Shown here in pieces: positions 27,683 to 36,799 of a stretch of DNA of 64,000 bases. The notes under the pieces are model-generated. The model saw only the letters and a program-made list of their open reading frames with translations, was not told the DNA's origin and did not search any database. Position 1 is the stretch's first letter; each line of letters opens with the position of its first letter. Both the position numbers and the translations under genes were made by a program. The stretch comes from Erythrobacter sp. 3-20A1M (GTDB taxonomy: Bacteria > Pseudomonadota > Alphaproteobacteria > Sphingomonadales > Sphingomonadaceae), in NCBI RefSeq assembly GCF_018636735.1, contig NZ_CP045200.1, forward strand, positions 930,001 through 994,000, read 5' to 3'.

Positions 27683-30150
27683 GTGGCTGGTATCTCCAGC
27701 AAATCTCAATTGAGGGTTTCCGAGGGATCAACAACGAGGGCGCTCCCCTTGTGCTGAAATTCAAGCCCGAAAAGGTCAATTCGGTATCGGCCCCGAACGG
27801 TGTCGGAAAAACCTCGATCTTTGATGCCATGATCTACGCAATCACTGGTCGCATCGCCAAGCTGGATGATCTTCCAGCCGCCGAACAGGGCTCAACATAC
27901 TACCTCAATCGTTTCCACTCCGGCGGGGTCGGGACAATCATGTTGACCTTGTCACCATCTGGCGGCGGCAATCCGGTTATGGTCACCATTCAGCGCGACG
28001 CAGCTGGACAGAGGACCGTTTCCGCATCAAACGGAGCCGACGCCAACGCTATCCTGGCTGATCTGAATCGTGAGTTCGTCCTCCTTGATGGAAAGACTTT
28101 CCAGGATTTCATCGACCTCACGCCGCAAAAGCGCGGGCGATCATTCGCAGGCCTCCTTGGACTCAAACGCTACTCGGCTTTGCGCCAGGGATTGGCGAGC
28201 CTTGCTCATACCCGCTCGTTCAACAACCATTTCGGCGTTGCCGCGAAGCACGCCGAGCAAAAGGCGGCTGCCGTCTCCGCACAACGCGCCAGTGCCAACA
28301 TCAAGGAGGCCTATAAAGCGCTTGTCGGGGATGACTATGATCCGGCCCAATCGGAAGCAGACATGTTGGCGCGAGCGCACTCTGCTCTCAGCAGCATTCC
28401 ACTACTGAAGCCGCTTTGCGATGGGCGGACATTCGAGGAGATCGATCCGGGCTCATGCGTTGACGCAGCAAAGGCAGCTGAAGGCGGAGAAGCGCGCAAC
28501 AAGCTGGCAGCGATTATCAGGGACCATTCCCGCTGGACAGAAGCTCTCGCAACCGCGCCGTCGGCGGAAGACGCCGCCGAACTCAATGCTCTCAGTAAGG
28601 CCCGCGATGATGCACTTGAACTCACTCAGGGGGACGTTTTTCGCCAACTCTTTTCCGTCAGCGAGGCCATTCTAGCAGATGCTGCATGGCAGGATCCCAC
28701 CACTTGTCCGACATGTGACAGGTCCGGCCCGGACTGCGTGCTCGATCATGTCCGCGACAAGCTCGCCGCTTTCGACGCGGTGGAAGCCGCCTCGAAGAAC
28801 CTGGCAGCAAGCTGGATCTCAAAGGGCTGGAATCAATTGGACGATTTGGAAAAGCTGGGTGTGCAGCCGGAAGAATCCAGTCTGCTTGCCGACGCCAAGA
28901 CCAATGGAGCGAAAGGTTCTCTCAGCAGAGAACAAACGCGCACGCTCGTTGAATGGGTGAAGACGCTAGCCGATCGGGCAACGGCCAAGATTTCCGAACT
29001 CCTTCAGGCCAAAGTCGAACTGGAAACCGGTCTGCCGGAGAAGCTGACAGCAGTTGTCGAGAAAGCGGAGGCCGCCCGGCGGCTTCAGGCCAATCTGTCA
29101 GATCTGCGCTCTGCGAATGCAAAGCACGAAGAGGTAACCAACGAACTGAATCATATCCGCCAGGTCAAGGAGTTCCTCGATCAGGCCAGCGGCGCATTTG
29201 CAACGGCAGAATCCAATGCCAGCGCCCGGCGCCTCGCAGCGATCGAGCCGAGGACCAAGGATATCTTCGCTGCCATCATGTTCAGCGATGTTGTGCCAGC
29301 ACTCAAGAAAAGAGCTGGCAGCGAAGAACTTGCCATCTCACTGGCGGAATTCTGGACGCTGCCTGACATTTCCGCCCAAGCGGTGTTATCTGAAAGCTAT
29401 CGCAACGCCTTTGCAATCAGCGTCTACCTGGCCGCAGCAGCGCTGTACGGTGGCGGTGCCAAATTCCTGATCCTCGACGACGTTACCTCCAGTTTTGATT
29501 CAGGGCACCAATTCCATCTCATGAATGTCATCAAGACCCAATTTGCCCGGCCTGGCGTCCCGGACGGCCCACAAGTCATCTTGCTTAGCCATGACACCGC
29601 CTTGGAAAAGCTTTTCAACACGAACTCGAACGAAGGAGGCTGGTGGCACCAATGTATTCAGGGAACAGCGCGAACATCGGTTCTGCCCCAGTCTGGCGCT
29701 GTCCACAAAATACGAGATGCAACCCACAACTTCCTCGATACCGGTAACATCACCGATGCGGCACCGCGCATTCGGCAATATCTCGAATTCAAACTGGAGG
29801 AAGTCATCCAAAAAGTGGCGATTCCAGTTCCCATCGGTGTTGCCTTCAACGACGACAAGCACATGGCGAAGACATTGATCGATGCGATCAAGGATGCCGT
29901 CAATCTCCATCAGGCGGCGGGAAGCTTAGTGCTCGAGCCTGTACAAGTGACAGGACTTCAAACCTCCGTTGCGACGATTGTCACCAACTACCTTTCACAT
30001 TGGGCGACCGGACAGACCCAGGCATTCAGCGCGCCGTCGCTCAAGGGCGTGATGCAGGCGATCGATGATTTCGCCCGTTGCTTTCAGTTTGAAGACCCGC
30101 CGGGTTCCGGTCAGTTTCGTTACTATCGTTCACTCAGTCAGAAGGTCTGA
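27679..30150 (+). CDS. SMC/RecF-like ABC ATPase with CxxC hook, putative defence protein
   Basis: 823 residues. Walker A is APNGVGKTSIFDAM (residues 38-51). A coiled-coil-rich middle contains CPTCDRSGPDC (Cys343, 346, 353), which resembles a zinc hook. LSESYRNAFAISVYLAAA (~569) is the ABC signature, FLILDDVTSSFD (Asp600-Asp601) is Walker B and LLSHD (His638) is the H-loop, so both ATPase halves are complete. A further ~180 residues after the H-loop form an extra C-terminal domain without recognised motif, which may be the effector or docking part. Similar architecture occurs in RloC, ABC-3C and other phage-defence ATPases. Coupled to the 80-residue gene upstream. Confidence 0.85.
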   Translation: MSGWYLQQISIEGFRGINNEGAPLVLKFKPEKVNSVSAPNGVGKTSIFDAMIYAITGRIAKLDDLPAAEQGSTYYLNRFHSGGVGTIMLTLSPSGGGNPVMVTIQRDAAGQRTVSASNGADANAILADLNREFVLLDGKTFQDFIDLTPQKRGRSFAGLLGLKRYSALRQGLASLAHTRSFNNHFGVAAKHAEQKAAAVSAQRASANIKEAYKALVGDDYDPAQSEADMLARAHSALSSIPLLKPLCDGRTFEEIDPGSCVDAAKAAEGGEARNKLAAIIRDHSRWTEALATAPSAEDAAELNALSKARDDALELTQGDVFRQLFSVSEAILADAAWQDPTTCPTCDRSGPDCVLDHVRDKLAAFDAVEAASKNLAASWISKGWNQLDDLEKLGVQPEESSLLADAKTNGAKGSLSREQTRTLVEWVKTLADRATAKISELLQAKVELETGLPEKLTAVVEKAEAARRLQANLSDLRSANAKHEEVTNELNHIRQVKEFLDQASGAFATAESNASARRLAAIEPRTKDIFAAIMFSDVVPALKKRAGSEELAISLAEFWTLPDISAQAVLSESYRNAFAISVYLAAAALYGGGAKFLILDDVTSSFDSGHQFHLMNVIKTQFARPGVPDGPQVILLSHDTALEKLFNTNSNEGGWWHQCIQGTARTSVLPQSGAVHKIRDATHNFLDTGNITDAAPRIRQYLEFKLEEVIQKVAIPVPIGVAFNDDKHMAKTLIDAIKDAVNLHQAAGSLVLEPVQVTGLQTSVATIVTNYLSHWATGQTQAFSAPSLKGVMQAIDDFARCFQFEDPPGSGQFRYYRSLSQKV

Positions 30151-30188
30151 GGCTCTCGCTTTGCTGATAGCGTCATTACTTCGTCCGA

Positions 30189-30692
30189 ATGTCGGCTTTC
30201 TCAAATTCGGCTCAACGAACCGGACCGGCAGGAAGCGGCCCACAAGCCGCCGTCTATTGCCTAAAATGTGTGAAAGGCGGACGGTTACAGCCATGCCTAT
30301 TGAGCGAATCGGACCGAGAAAGTCAGCCTTGCGAAGTTATCCGTTATGTCGCTCTGAACCGCGGACAAGCGACCAGAAAGGCGCGTGGCCTGATCCGCTA
30401 TCTGCGTCCCGAACTCCAAGATCCCGGCTATCGCCCGCCGATCAGCGAAACGCTCGATCTGGGTGAGGCCGTAGCGCGATTGCCGGACAACATCATCGCA
30501 TGGCTGAATGATCTTCCAGGACAGATCGGCGCGGTCCAGTCCATCCTTTCCGCTTCGCCCGAACTGCTTGCCGCGCAAGACATCGCCCGGGCGTTCATAG
30601 GCAAGCGTGTAGCAATTGTGCGATCGGTTCTTGACGCACTAACGGGCGTGGGCTGTGCGCGTCGGACGGGCGAGGGCAAGTATGCAGCGTAG
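30189..30692 (+). CDS. Hypothetical protein, possibly the C-terminal remnant of a restriction/methylation enzyme
   Basis: 167 residues. The end (IIAWLNDLPGQIGAVQSILS then DIARAFIGKRVAIVRSVLDAL and CARRTGEGKYAA) resembles the winged-helix tail seen on Eco57I-type DNA methyltransferases, where a similar WLxxLPxQ-AAV...DIAxxF pattern precedes the stop. The first ~70 residues look unrelated and no catalytic motif is present. No good ribosome site precedes the only Met, so it could be a fragment or a small independent regulator. It lies 38 bases after the ATPase gene on the same strand. Confidence 0.45.
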   Translation: MSAFSNSAQRTGPAGSGPQAAVYCLKCVKGGRLQPCLLSESDRESQPCEVIRYVALNRGQATRKARGLIRYLRPELQDPGYRPPISETLDLGEAVARLPDNIIAWLNDLPGQIGAVQSILSASPELLAAQDIARAFIGKRVAIVRSVLDALTGVGCARRTGEGKYAA

Positions 30693-30786
30693 CGTAACTG
30701 GTAAGCGAACCTGATTAATTTCGCGGACCATTTGGGGTGATCCGATAGCGCATCCTACAATGTACTCCGTCAAAGGAGTGCTTAAC

Positions 30787-31644
30787 ATGCAAGATGAACA
30801 TGCTGATGCAGCGTCGTTCGAAAATGAGGCCAGCGATACGGATGTCGATGATGCCGATGCGACAGCTGCAAAATCGACAGGCAAGAAATCGCAGACCGAT
30901 GACAATCGATCGAAGACCCTGTCGGCTAGCGAACGCCGCTTGCGCCATATTGTTCGGATGGCCAGCAAATTCCCGAATGGACCGGAAGCCAAGGAGTTGG
31001 CCAGCATGGAGAAGCCCATGCCCGCCAACCTGCGTGAGAAGATTCGCAAAGGCGGCAAGTACGAACTCTGGTCGGAAGCGTTCGGGTGGTTGGCCGCCGA
31101 CCTGCACCGCAAGGCTCGCAGCGGCACGCAGTTTTATCCCAAGGCAATGGTCAAGAAGTTGCGGGCCGCCTACCCGGAGCTCGACCTGCGAGAAAACGAG
31201 ATCAGCTGGCTCGAAGGCTGGATCGGCTATCTCGGGCAGTTCAGGACCAAACTCCGGTCCGGCGGAAGCTATGGCCCTGGCATAGACCTTCTCGTTGCGC
31301 TCGATGTCGAGCGCGATATCTATGGCGATATCGACAGCCTCGATATCGTTCCGGGTGGCAGCGATGACTATGAAACCTCGCTCCCCGTGCCTGCGCAGCC
31401 GGGCATTGAAGATTTGCCGTCCACCCTACGCGAAATGCCCTTCAGATTCACCGAGCTAAACTCGTCGACCGCGAAGACCTTTTGGCGCGCCTATCGGAGT
31501 TCCAATGACATCGAGTCCATCCGCCAGGCTGGTCTCGTACTCGCCTCGGACCCATGGGCCAAAGACGAAATGGAAAGGCTCGGTAAAGAGGCCGAGACTT
31601 TCTTCATTGAAACAATGGCGAAGCTCCGGATCCCCCTGTCATGA
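30787..31644 (+). CDS. Hypothetical island protein
   Basis: 285 residues from ATG 30787, chosen because AAAGGAG lies at 30772-30778; an in-frame ATG at 30760 has no such site. Residues 1-45 are acidic and disordered-looking, followed by a basic helical stretch and EAFGWLAADLHRKARSGTQF. The C-terminal half includes ELNSSTAKTFWRAYRSSNDI and is helical. No known domain is recognised. It precedes the mobilization genes on the same strand and may belong to them. Confidence 0.65.
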   Translation: MQDEHADAASFENEASDTDVDDADATAAKSTGKKSQTDDNRSKTLSASERRLRHIVRMASKFPNGPEAKELASMEKPMPANLREKIRKGGKYELWSEAFGWLAADLHRKARSGTQFYPKAMVKKLRAAYPELDLRENEISWLEGWIGYLGQFRTKLRSGGSYGPGIDLLVALDVERDIYGDIDSLDIVPGGSDDYETSLPVPAQPGIEDLPSTLREMPFRFTELNSSTAKTFWRAYRSSNDIESIRQAGLVLASDPWAKDEMERLGKEAETFFIETMAKLRIPLS

Positions 31645-31683
31645 GAACCTTCGGCGAAAGGGGTGTAGCTATTAAGCAGGATG

Positions 31684-31702
31684 GGGGCGGTATGACCGCC
31701 CC
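31684..31702. repeat. Perfect inverted repeat upstream of the mobilization genes, oriT or terminator candidate
   Basis: GGGGCGGT at 31684-31691 and ACCGCCCC at 31695-31702 form a perfect 8-bp stem with an ATG loop, about 80 bases before the mobC-like start. There is no U run on the plus strand. Origins of transfer normally sit in this position and carry an inverted repeat next to the nick site, but no nic consensus could be recognised, so this remains a candidate. Confidence 0.45.
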
Positions 31703-31783
31703 GGCCAACATCGTGTCGCTGTGCTTCGTGACGTTGGTTTTCCGCGCCGCCTTCGGTCGCGCGGTCAGCGCGGAGCGCGTAGG

Positions 31784-32269
31784 ATGAGCAAGGAGGAGAA
31801 GAACGATAAACGCGAACGCCACATGCTGAGCGTGTGTTGCGAAAGCAAGGAACAGAAGCGGAGGATTGAACGCGCGGCGGGCGGAAACACATCGCTATAT
31901 GTGCTCGAACGCGTTTTGTATGACGACGGATATGCAGACCGCCGCCACGACGTCGCGGCGCGATTGCTGCGCGTGGCCGACGAACTGTCAGACGAACTGC
32001 ACCGGAACGGCGATCTCGTGCGCGCGACCAGTGGTCTGCGGCATGCAATAGAGCGCTCTTCGGCAGCGACGAATGATCCTCGCATTCGGCAGGCTACCGA
32101 AGACATCAGCTCCCTCATCTCCAAGCTACTGGAGAGCCACGAAAAACGTGTCCATCTCTCCGGCGAGCTGATCAAAGCGATCTTCGATCATGCCAAGGCC
32201 TGCGCCGAATGGGATCTGCGGCAGGAGCGCAAGGCGACCATCCAGCAGCGTCGGGCGCGCTCGTCATGA
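31784..32269 (+). CDS. MobC-like relaxosome accessory protein
   Basis: 161 residues from ATG 31784. The charged N-terminus (KNDKRERHMLSVCCESKEQK) with YVLERVLYDDGYADRRHD suggests a ribbon-helix-helix-like DNA-binding start, and the rest is helical (LRVADELSDELHRNGDLVRA, LISKLLESHEKRVHLSGELI), as in MobC/MbeC-type proteins that help the relaxase open oriT. Assignment rests mainly on size, charge pattern and position directly before a relaxase gene, whose ATG overlaps this stop (ATGA). Confidence 0.62.
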   Translation: MSKEEKNDKRERHMLSVCCESKEQKRRIERAAGGNTSLYVLERVLYDDGYADRRHDVAARLLRVADELSDELHRNGDLVRATSGLRHAIERSSAATNDPRIRQATEDISSLISKLLESHEKRVHLSGELIKAIFDHAKACAEWDLRQERKATIQQRRARSS

Positions 32270-34696
32270 TCCTCAAGATTTGGCGATACAAGGTTCGGCA
32301 GCAGAATGGGACTCGTCCCCGAACGGCACAGAAGAACGCGTTCGACATCGCTTTCGGATGCGCAAGTTACATTGCCGGATTGAAGATCGAACCTGAGTGC
32401 TTGGAAGCGTTCGAGAATGCCCTGATTGTTTCGGATGGTTCGTCGGACGCCCGGCGGGCGGGTGATTACATTGTGCGCCAGGACGATCACGATGTCGCCG
32501 GAACGATGGGGCACGGACTGGGCGATGGAGACATCGTCGAACAGATCCAGATGATGGCCGTTGCCGCCGCATCGGCGGGTCTGGAGTATTTCTACCATTA
32601 CACGTGGTCACACCCCGATGGTGAGATGTTCCCGCCGTACCAGATGGCCCGGCAGAACAGCACCATCCGCCATGTGCTTGAAGCATCCGGCTGCCCTTCC
32701 CTGGAAGCGTATCATCGCGGGAGCCGTCGAGGAAAACCTCGGATCCACGGTCATGGCAATCTGCTCTCGATCGATCGAAGCGGCGAAGGCAAGCCGCTGG
32801 CGCATTCCTGGTACATTGAAGCATCGCATCTGGCTATCGCGGTGGTGGATCAAAGCCGCCCGCAATTGGCAGGAGGTGCATCGCAATCTCGCGCCGCTCG
32901 GAATACGATACGTCATGGTCGGGAATACAGGCCGCCTCGTAGCCATCGGCGAGAATGGAGAACCAAGCGGGGAATGGGTCGGAGCGGGCGTCGCTTACCC
33001 CAACGCTTCCCCGACTAGGCTGAGCAAGCGGTTCAAGTCCGAAAAGTTCGAGCCCCCGCCAGGCGAGCTCGATCTGCGTCCGCTGACCATGCCGGTGTTT
33101 AACAGGCCGGACGATACGCCGGATAAGCGAGTCGAGAAGAAAGAACTGGCCAAGCAAGAGGCTGCCGAACTCAAGCCGGAGATTGAAGCTATCGAGCGGC
33201 ATCTTGCCGACGAAGCGAGACGCCGGCGCAAGGAGATACAGGAAGCCAAGCTGGGGAAAGACCATAACCGGTCTGTCGCCGAGGAGGCTGCCCGCCGACG
33301 CCAGGAGGAGGAAACCGTGCGCGAGTTCGCGATCGCGAAGGGCACGCGGCGATCGCGTAGGACCGAAGCAACCAAGCCGAAGGCGACAGAGCGCGCGAGC
33401 GGTTGGCGACCGATCTGCCTGATGATCTGGGGCGCGCTCCGGAAGCGCAGGAAAAAGGCCTCGGCCAAGCGGCGTTCCAATCTCGATCAGCGCTACGATA
33501 TCAGATCCGTGGAAGGCCGTGTCGAATACTGGCTGCGCGGTTCCGACGGCGAGGCAACGCTCGCCTTCGTCGAATACGGCAACCTCATAACGGTCAGGCA
33601 TACTGCGCGGCGCGTCACTATCGACGCGCTCGAAATTGCCGGCGAGAAGTATGAACGCATCCGGATCGCCGGAACGCAGCGTGCGATCGCGGACAGCGTC
33701 AATATCGCCGCAGAGCTCGACCTGATCCTAGAAGACGACCAAGCCAAAGCCGGGCAGGAGCATCGAAGAGCCGTTGCAGCGCGTAGGACCGGCAGCATTC
33801 TCGAAGCATCCCTTCGGTTCCACAATACAACCGATGATCGTGCTCGCACACGGCAGGCGGCCAGACGGGATCGGAAAGAACGCGAGATTTTCAGAGACGC
33901 CGCCGCATGCGGTGAAGACAACGGTTCTCTGAAGGCGATGGTCGCCGCGTATCTGGACAACAATCAGCGTACGCTAGCTCATGCCGATGATGCCGCGGTC
34001 ATCGAAGCGCGGCGACGCTTGGATCAGGACATCGATCACGACCGTCTGTTCCTCGCGTCCTCGCGCTATCACCTCCGTTACGCAGGGCACCAATTCCGTT
34101 TCCTGGACGATAAAGCATTGACGAAAGCGCTTTGCCATGCGCCGGAGCTTCTCGTCGACCGCGAACTGCAGGAGAGGTTGCGCGCCATCGAAGCCATCCA
34201 GCTCGATAGGCGACGTATCATCGCTGCTGCGATCGTCGCCGGTGCCGCCTCGATCAGCGACGGCGAACTGCGCATGGACGGTCCGCAGGCTGCCTGGGCG
34301 CGAGGTTTCTGGAAAGCGCAGCGGGCCGATCCGACATTCCAGCGCCTGATCGCTGTCGCATGGGCAAGGCCGGACAGGTTTTCGTATAACCAGAACGCGC
34401 GGCCTGGAGAGCTGAGCCGAATGCAGGCGTTGCAGAACAACGACCCGGCGCTTGCCAAGGCCATCGCGCGGCAGATGCACGCCTACGAGCGGACCAATAC
34501 CGCCATGTTCGAAGACAATCGAACGCCCCATAAATCCGCAGCAGTACAGTCGAGCAACGCTGGTTCCGAACTGGCGTCGGACATGCCTTCCCGTCCGGCG
34601 ACATCGGCCCCCCGCCCTGCTGTCGTCAAGGACCGGGATCGCCCTGGAAGGCCGCGACATCCTAGCGCTCCCAATCCTGACGGTTTCGAACGATGA
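32266..34696 (+). pseudogene. MobA/VirD2-type relaxase with long C-terminal extension, frameshifted
   Basis: Reading begins MILKIWRYKVRQQNG at 32266 (ATGA overlap with the MobC-like gene). EYFYHYTWSHPDGEMFPPYQ and HGHGNLLSIDRSGEGKPLAH are relaxase motifs (the second with the metal-binding HxH). After AIAVVD the sense moves to the +1 frame: KAARNWQEVHRNLAPLGIRY continues to a stop at 34696. One extra C at about 32851 explains this. A second, compensating pair at about 32702-32748 is possible (IIAGAVEENLGST reads in the other frame). The C-terminal ~500 residues are charged and helical, with RYDIRSVEGRVEYWLRGSDG resembling large polyvalent-protein-associated domains. Confidence 0.7.
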
Positions 34697-34908
34697 CCGT
34701 GATCATCCTTCTCATCCTCGGAATCCGGCTTGCCGTAAAACGCGACGATCGAGATCTCGCGCTTAGCGTGCGTGCCCGCTTCGCTTCCTATCGCCACCGG
34801 ATTGCGCCCGTTGTTGCGACACTGCATGATCGACGATGCGCAATTCGCTGCCTTCGCTGCGGTGCAAGCTCCCCGTCGCGCAAGGAAATTCCCGATCTTT
34901 CCCGATGA
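34693..34908 (+). CDS. Possible small protein overlapping the relaxase end
   Basis: 71 residues. The ATG overlaps the relaxase stop (ATGA), and residues 2-12 are hydrophobic (TVIILLILGIR), followed by an Arg-rich tail with CLRCG. Only the overlap and the hydrophobic start support it; the rest could be chance in this reading frame. Confidence 0.3.
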   Translation: MTVIILLILGIRLAVKRDDRDLALSVRARFASYRHRIAPVVATLHDRRCAIRCLRCGASSPSRKEIPDLSR

Positions 34909-35008
34909 GCGCAGGCCGCGACAAGCGTGCGGCTGACCAATGAATGAAGACCAGCGAACCCAGCGACACTCGCTGCTTTCGCCGAGCGGACAGGAAAGAC
35001 ACGAAATC

Positions 35009-35662
35009 ATGCGAAAGAAGGAAGACTGGAAGACCCAGGCCGATGTCGATGCGATCGCCAATCGGTTGTTGAGGGAGGCCGGAGGCGATCTCGACCGGGT
35101 ACACGGCAACGCCGTTGCCACCGCGCTTGGCATGCCCAAAGGCAATCAGTCGATCTACGCCAAGGTGGACGATTGGAAAAAGCGAATGGAGACGAAGGGC
35201 ATCCATCATATCCGGCAGGCGCCCACCGGCCTGCGGGAGGAACTCGAAGAGCGACTGCATACCGGTGTCGAAGACATTGTCCGTATCGCGCTCGGGCTCA
35301 CCGGAAAGACCATCGACAGGGAGCGTCAGCGCAGCCACCAGACCGAGACCTTACTGGGCGAAAAGATCGCTCTCCTCGAAAGCGAGCTCGACAGCGAACG
35401 CGAGGCTCGTGTGCTCGCTGATAGCAAGGTCGAGACAATGTCGAAGAAGCTGGCGGCACTAATGGATGAGGCGGCAGCCGAAAAGAGGCGCGCAGACCTC
35501 GCCGAAGCGAAGCTCGACGAAGTCCGTGGCCAGCATGAAAACCTTTTCAAGAGGTTGAATGTCGCGCCCGCTCGCAGCGAGCGCGTGCAGGAGGCGTTGG
35601 AAGTCAAGGAGGAGGACGAAGGATACCCCATCGACATGTCGCGGTACGATTACGAGGAGTAG
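35009..35662 (+). CDS. KfrA-like DNA-binding coiled-coil protein
   Basis: 217 residues from ATG 35009; the frame is open to an ATG at 34940, but the added 23 residues lack family features and neither start has a clear ribosome site. Residues ~5-65 match the KfrA N-terminal DNA-binding domain pattern (DVDAIANRLLREAGGDLDRV, then VATALGMPKGNQSIYAKVDD with W). Residues ~105-195 are a long coiled coil (ERQRSHQTETLLGEKIALLE onward). KfrA proteins coat DNA and act in plasmid maintenance or as autorepressors; here it suggests a plasmid or mobile-element origin. An intrinsic terminator follows 25 bases downstream. Confidence 0.78.
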   Translation: MRKKEDWKTQADVDAIANRLLREAGGDLDRVHGNAVATALGMPKGNQSIYAKVDDWKKRMETKGIHHIRQAPTGLREELEERLHTGVEDIVRIALGLTGKTIDRERQRSHQTETLLGEKIALLESELDSEREARVLADSKVETMSKKLAALMDEAAAEKRRADLAEAKLDEVRGQHENLFKRLNVAPARSERVQEALEVKEEDEGYPIDMSRYDYEE

Positions 35663-35687
35663 CACATCCTCCCGATAGGCCGAGAGC

Positions 35688-35715
35688 GGGGCGGCCGGGG
35701 GGCCGCCCCTTTTTT
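35688..35715 (+). terminator. Intrinsic terminator after the KfrA-like gene
   Basis: GGGGCGGCC (35688-35696), GGGG loop, GGCCGCCCC (35701-35709) and six T (35710-35715): a textbook rho-independent terminator. A small ATG (35735) follows 19 bases after the T run. Confidence 0.92.
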
Positions 35716-35732
35716 ATTTCCGCAGCAGGAAA

Positions 35733-35863
35733 ACATGACCGCCTGCACGGCGTCATGCGAACCGTGAAAAGACTGGAGTGGAGACCTGCCGGGTGAACCG
35801 GCAGGGTGAGAGGAAAAGAGCGTAAACGCTCGGCTCCCGCCTCGCCGGTTCGGCAACGAACCG
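35733..35863 (+). ncRNA. Candidate structured leader RNA with four hairpins before the exonuclease gene
   Basis: Four stem-loops stand in series. CATGAC...GTCATG (35734-35757) has an inner GCC/GGC. CCTGCCGG-GTGAA-CCGGCAGG is at about 35788-35808. GAGCG-TAAA-CGCTC is at about 35818-35831. CGGTTCG-GCAA-CGAACCG (GNRA tetraloop) is at about 35847-35864. The first contains a ten-codon ORF (ATG 35735 to TGA 35767, MTACTASCEP). The array ends 14 bases before the exonuclease ATG. The compact series suggests a cis-regulatory RNA; no known riboswitch class is recognised. Confidence 0.55.
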
Positions 35864-35877
35864 AAAGGCAAGTCTAC

Positions 35878-36765
35878 ATGAACACCGAACATCTCAATCC
35901 TGACAGCGAGGCGCTCGCGCATCGCCTCGCCACCGATGGCAATTACCGCGTCCTGCGCGCGGTCCCGAGGCCCTATTTCGATGCGCCAAAAGGCGCGCCG
36001 CCTGATGCGCGATGTGTCGCGTTGATCGACCTGGAATCGACCGGTCTCGATCCCGCCAACGATCGCATCATGGAACTGGCGATCATGCTCGTCTGGGTGG
36101 ACGCAAATGGCGAAGTCGTGAACCACGCCGCGCCGCGCGTCTGGCAAGAAGATCCGGGCGTCATGATCGACCCGCGCATAACCTGGCTCACAGGCCTTGC
36201 GAACCACCACCTGATCGGCAAGTCGATCCCCGACGACACGGTCCTTGCCGTGCTGGACCGCGCGGATTTGCTGGTGGCGCACAATGCGTCGTTCGAGATC
36301 GCCTGGCTGGAGCGCCGCTATCCGCAGCTCGCCGGTGCCGCCTGGGGCTGTTCGATGAAGGACATCGACTGGCTGCGCGCCGGGCTCGATGGACGCGCGC
36401 AGCAATGGCTCTTGGCGCAGGAGGGCTGGCACAGCACGGCCCACCGGGCAGGCGACGATGTCTGGAGCCTCTTCTGGCTTCTCCAGCAGCGCCGAGCGGG
36501 TTGGGGCGCCGATCCCGAACGCACCCACTTTAAGCGCCTCCTGGAGGGCGCCGACCGCACCACCACGCTCGTGCGCGCGACCGGCTCGCCGATCGGGAAG
36601 AAGGATCTGCTGAAAGCGCGCCAGTATCGCTGGAACGCGGGCGCGACGGTGTGGGAAAAGGAGATCGAGCCCGAACTCGTGGATCACGAGCGGGCGTGGT
36701 TCTATCGCAGCGGCCTTCCGGATCCGACGCTCAGCACCATGACCGCGCACGAACGGCACCGCTAA
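35878..36765 (+). CDS. DnaQ-like DEDDh 3'-5' exonuclease
   Basis: 295 residues from ATG 35878. The exonuclease core is VALIDLESTGLD (Asp51, Glu53), LLVAHNASFEIAWLE (motif II, with Glu140 in place of the usual Asp) and HRAGDDVWSL (His189, Asp193/194), the DEDDh arrangement of DnaQ/TREX-type nucleases. The C-terminal ~60 residues (KKDLLKARQYRWNAGATVWE) match the small extension seen in 3'-5' exonucleases of phages and plasmids. The Asp-to-Glu change is conservative. It may trim DNA or RNA ends during element transfer or defence. It is separated from the next gene by a terminator hairpin. Confidence 0.85.
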   Translation: MNTEHLNPDSEALAHRLATDGNYRVLRAVPRPYFDAPKGAPPDARCVALIDLESTGLDPANDRIMELAIMLVWVDANGEVVNHAAPRVWQEDPGVMIDPRITWLTGLANHHLIGKSIPDDTVLAVLDRADLLVAHNASFEIAWLERRYPQLAGAAWGCSMKDIDWLRAGLDGRAQQWLLAQEGWHSTAHRAGDDVWSLFWLLQQRRAGWGADPERTHFKRLLEGADRTTTLVRATGSPIGKKDLLKARQYRWNAGATVWEKEIEPELVDHERAWFYRSGLPDPTLSTMTAHERHR

Positions 36766-36799
36766 TCGTAGCTGATCAACCCACCCATTATGATCCTCA

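Noticed and set aside
30760-30786. Upstream ATG at 30760 for the 285-residue hypothetical protein
   Set aside because: The ATG at 30787 has an AAAGGAG site at the right distance; the earlier one has none.
32561-34696. 711-residue frame as a complete protein
   Set aside because: Its first ~95 codons are a shadow of the relaxase N-terminal frame; only the part after about 32850 carries the relaxase continuation.
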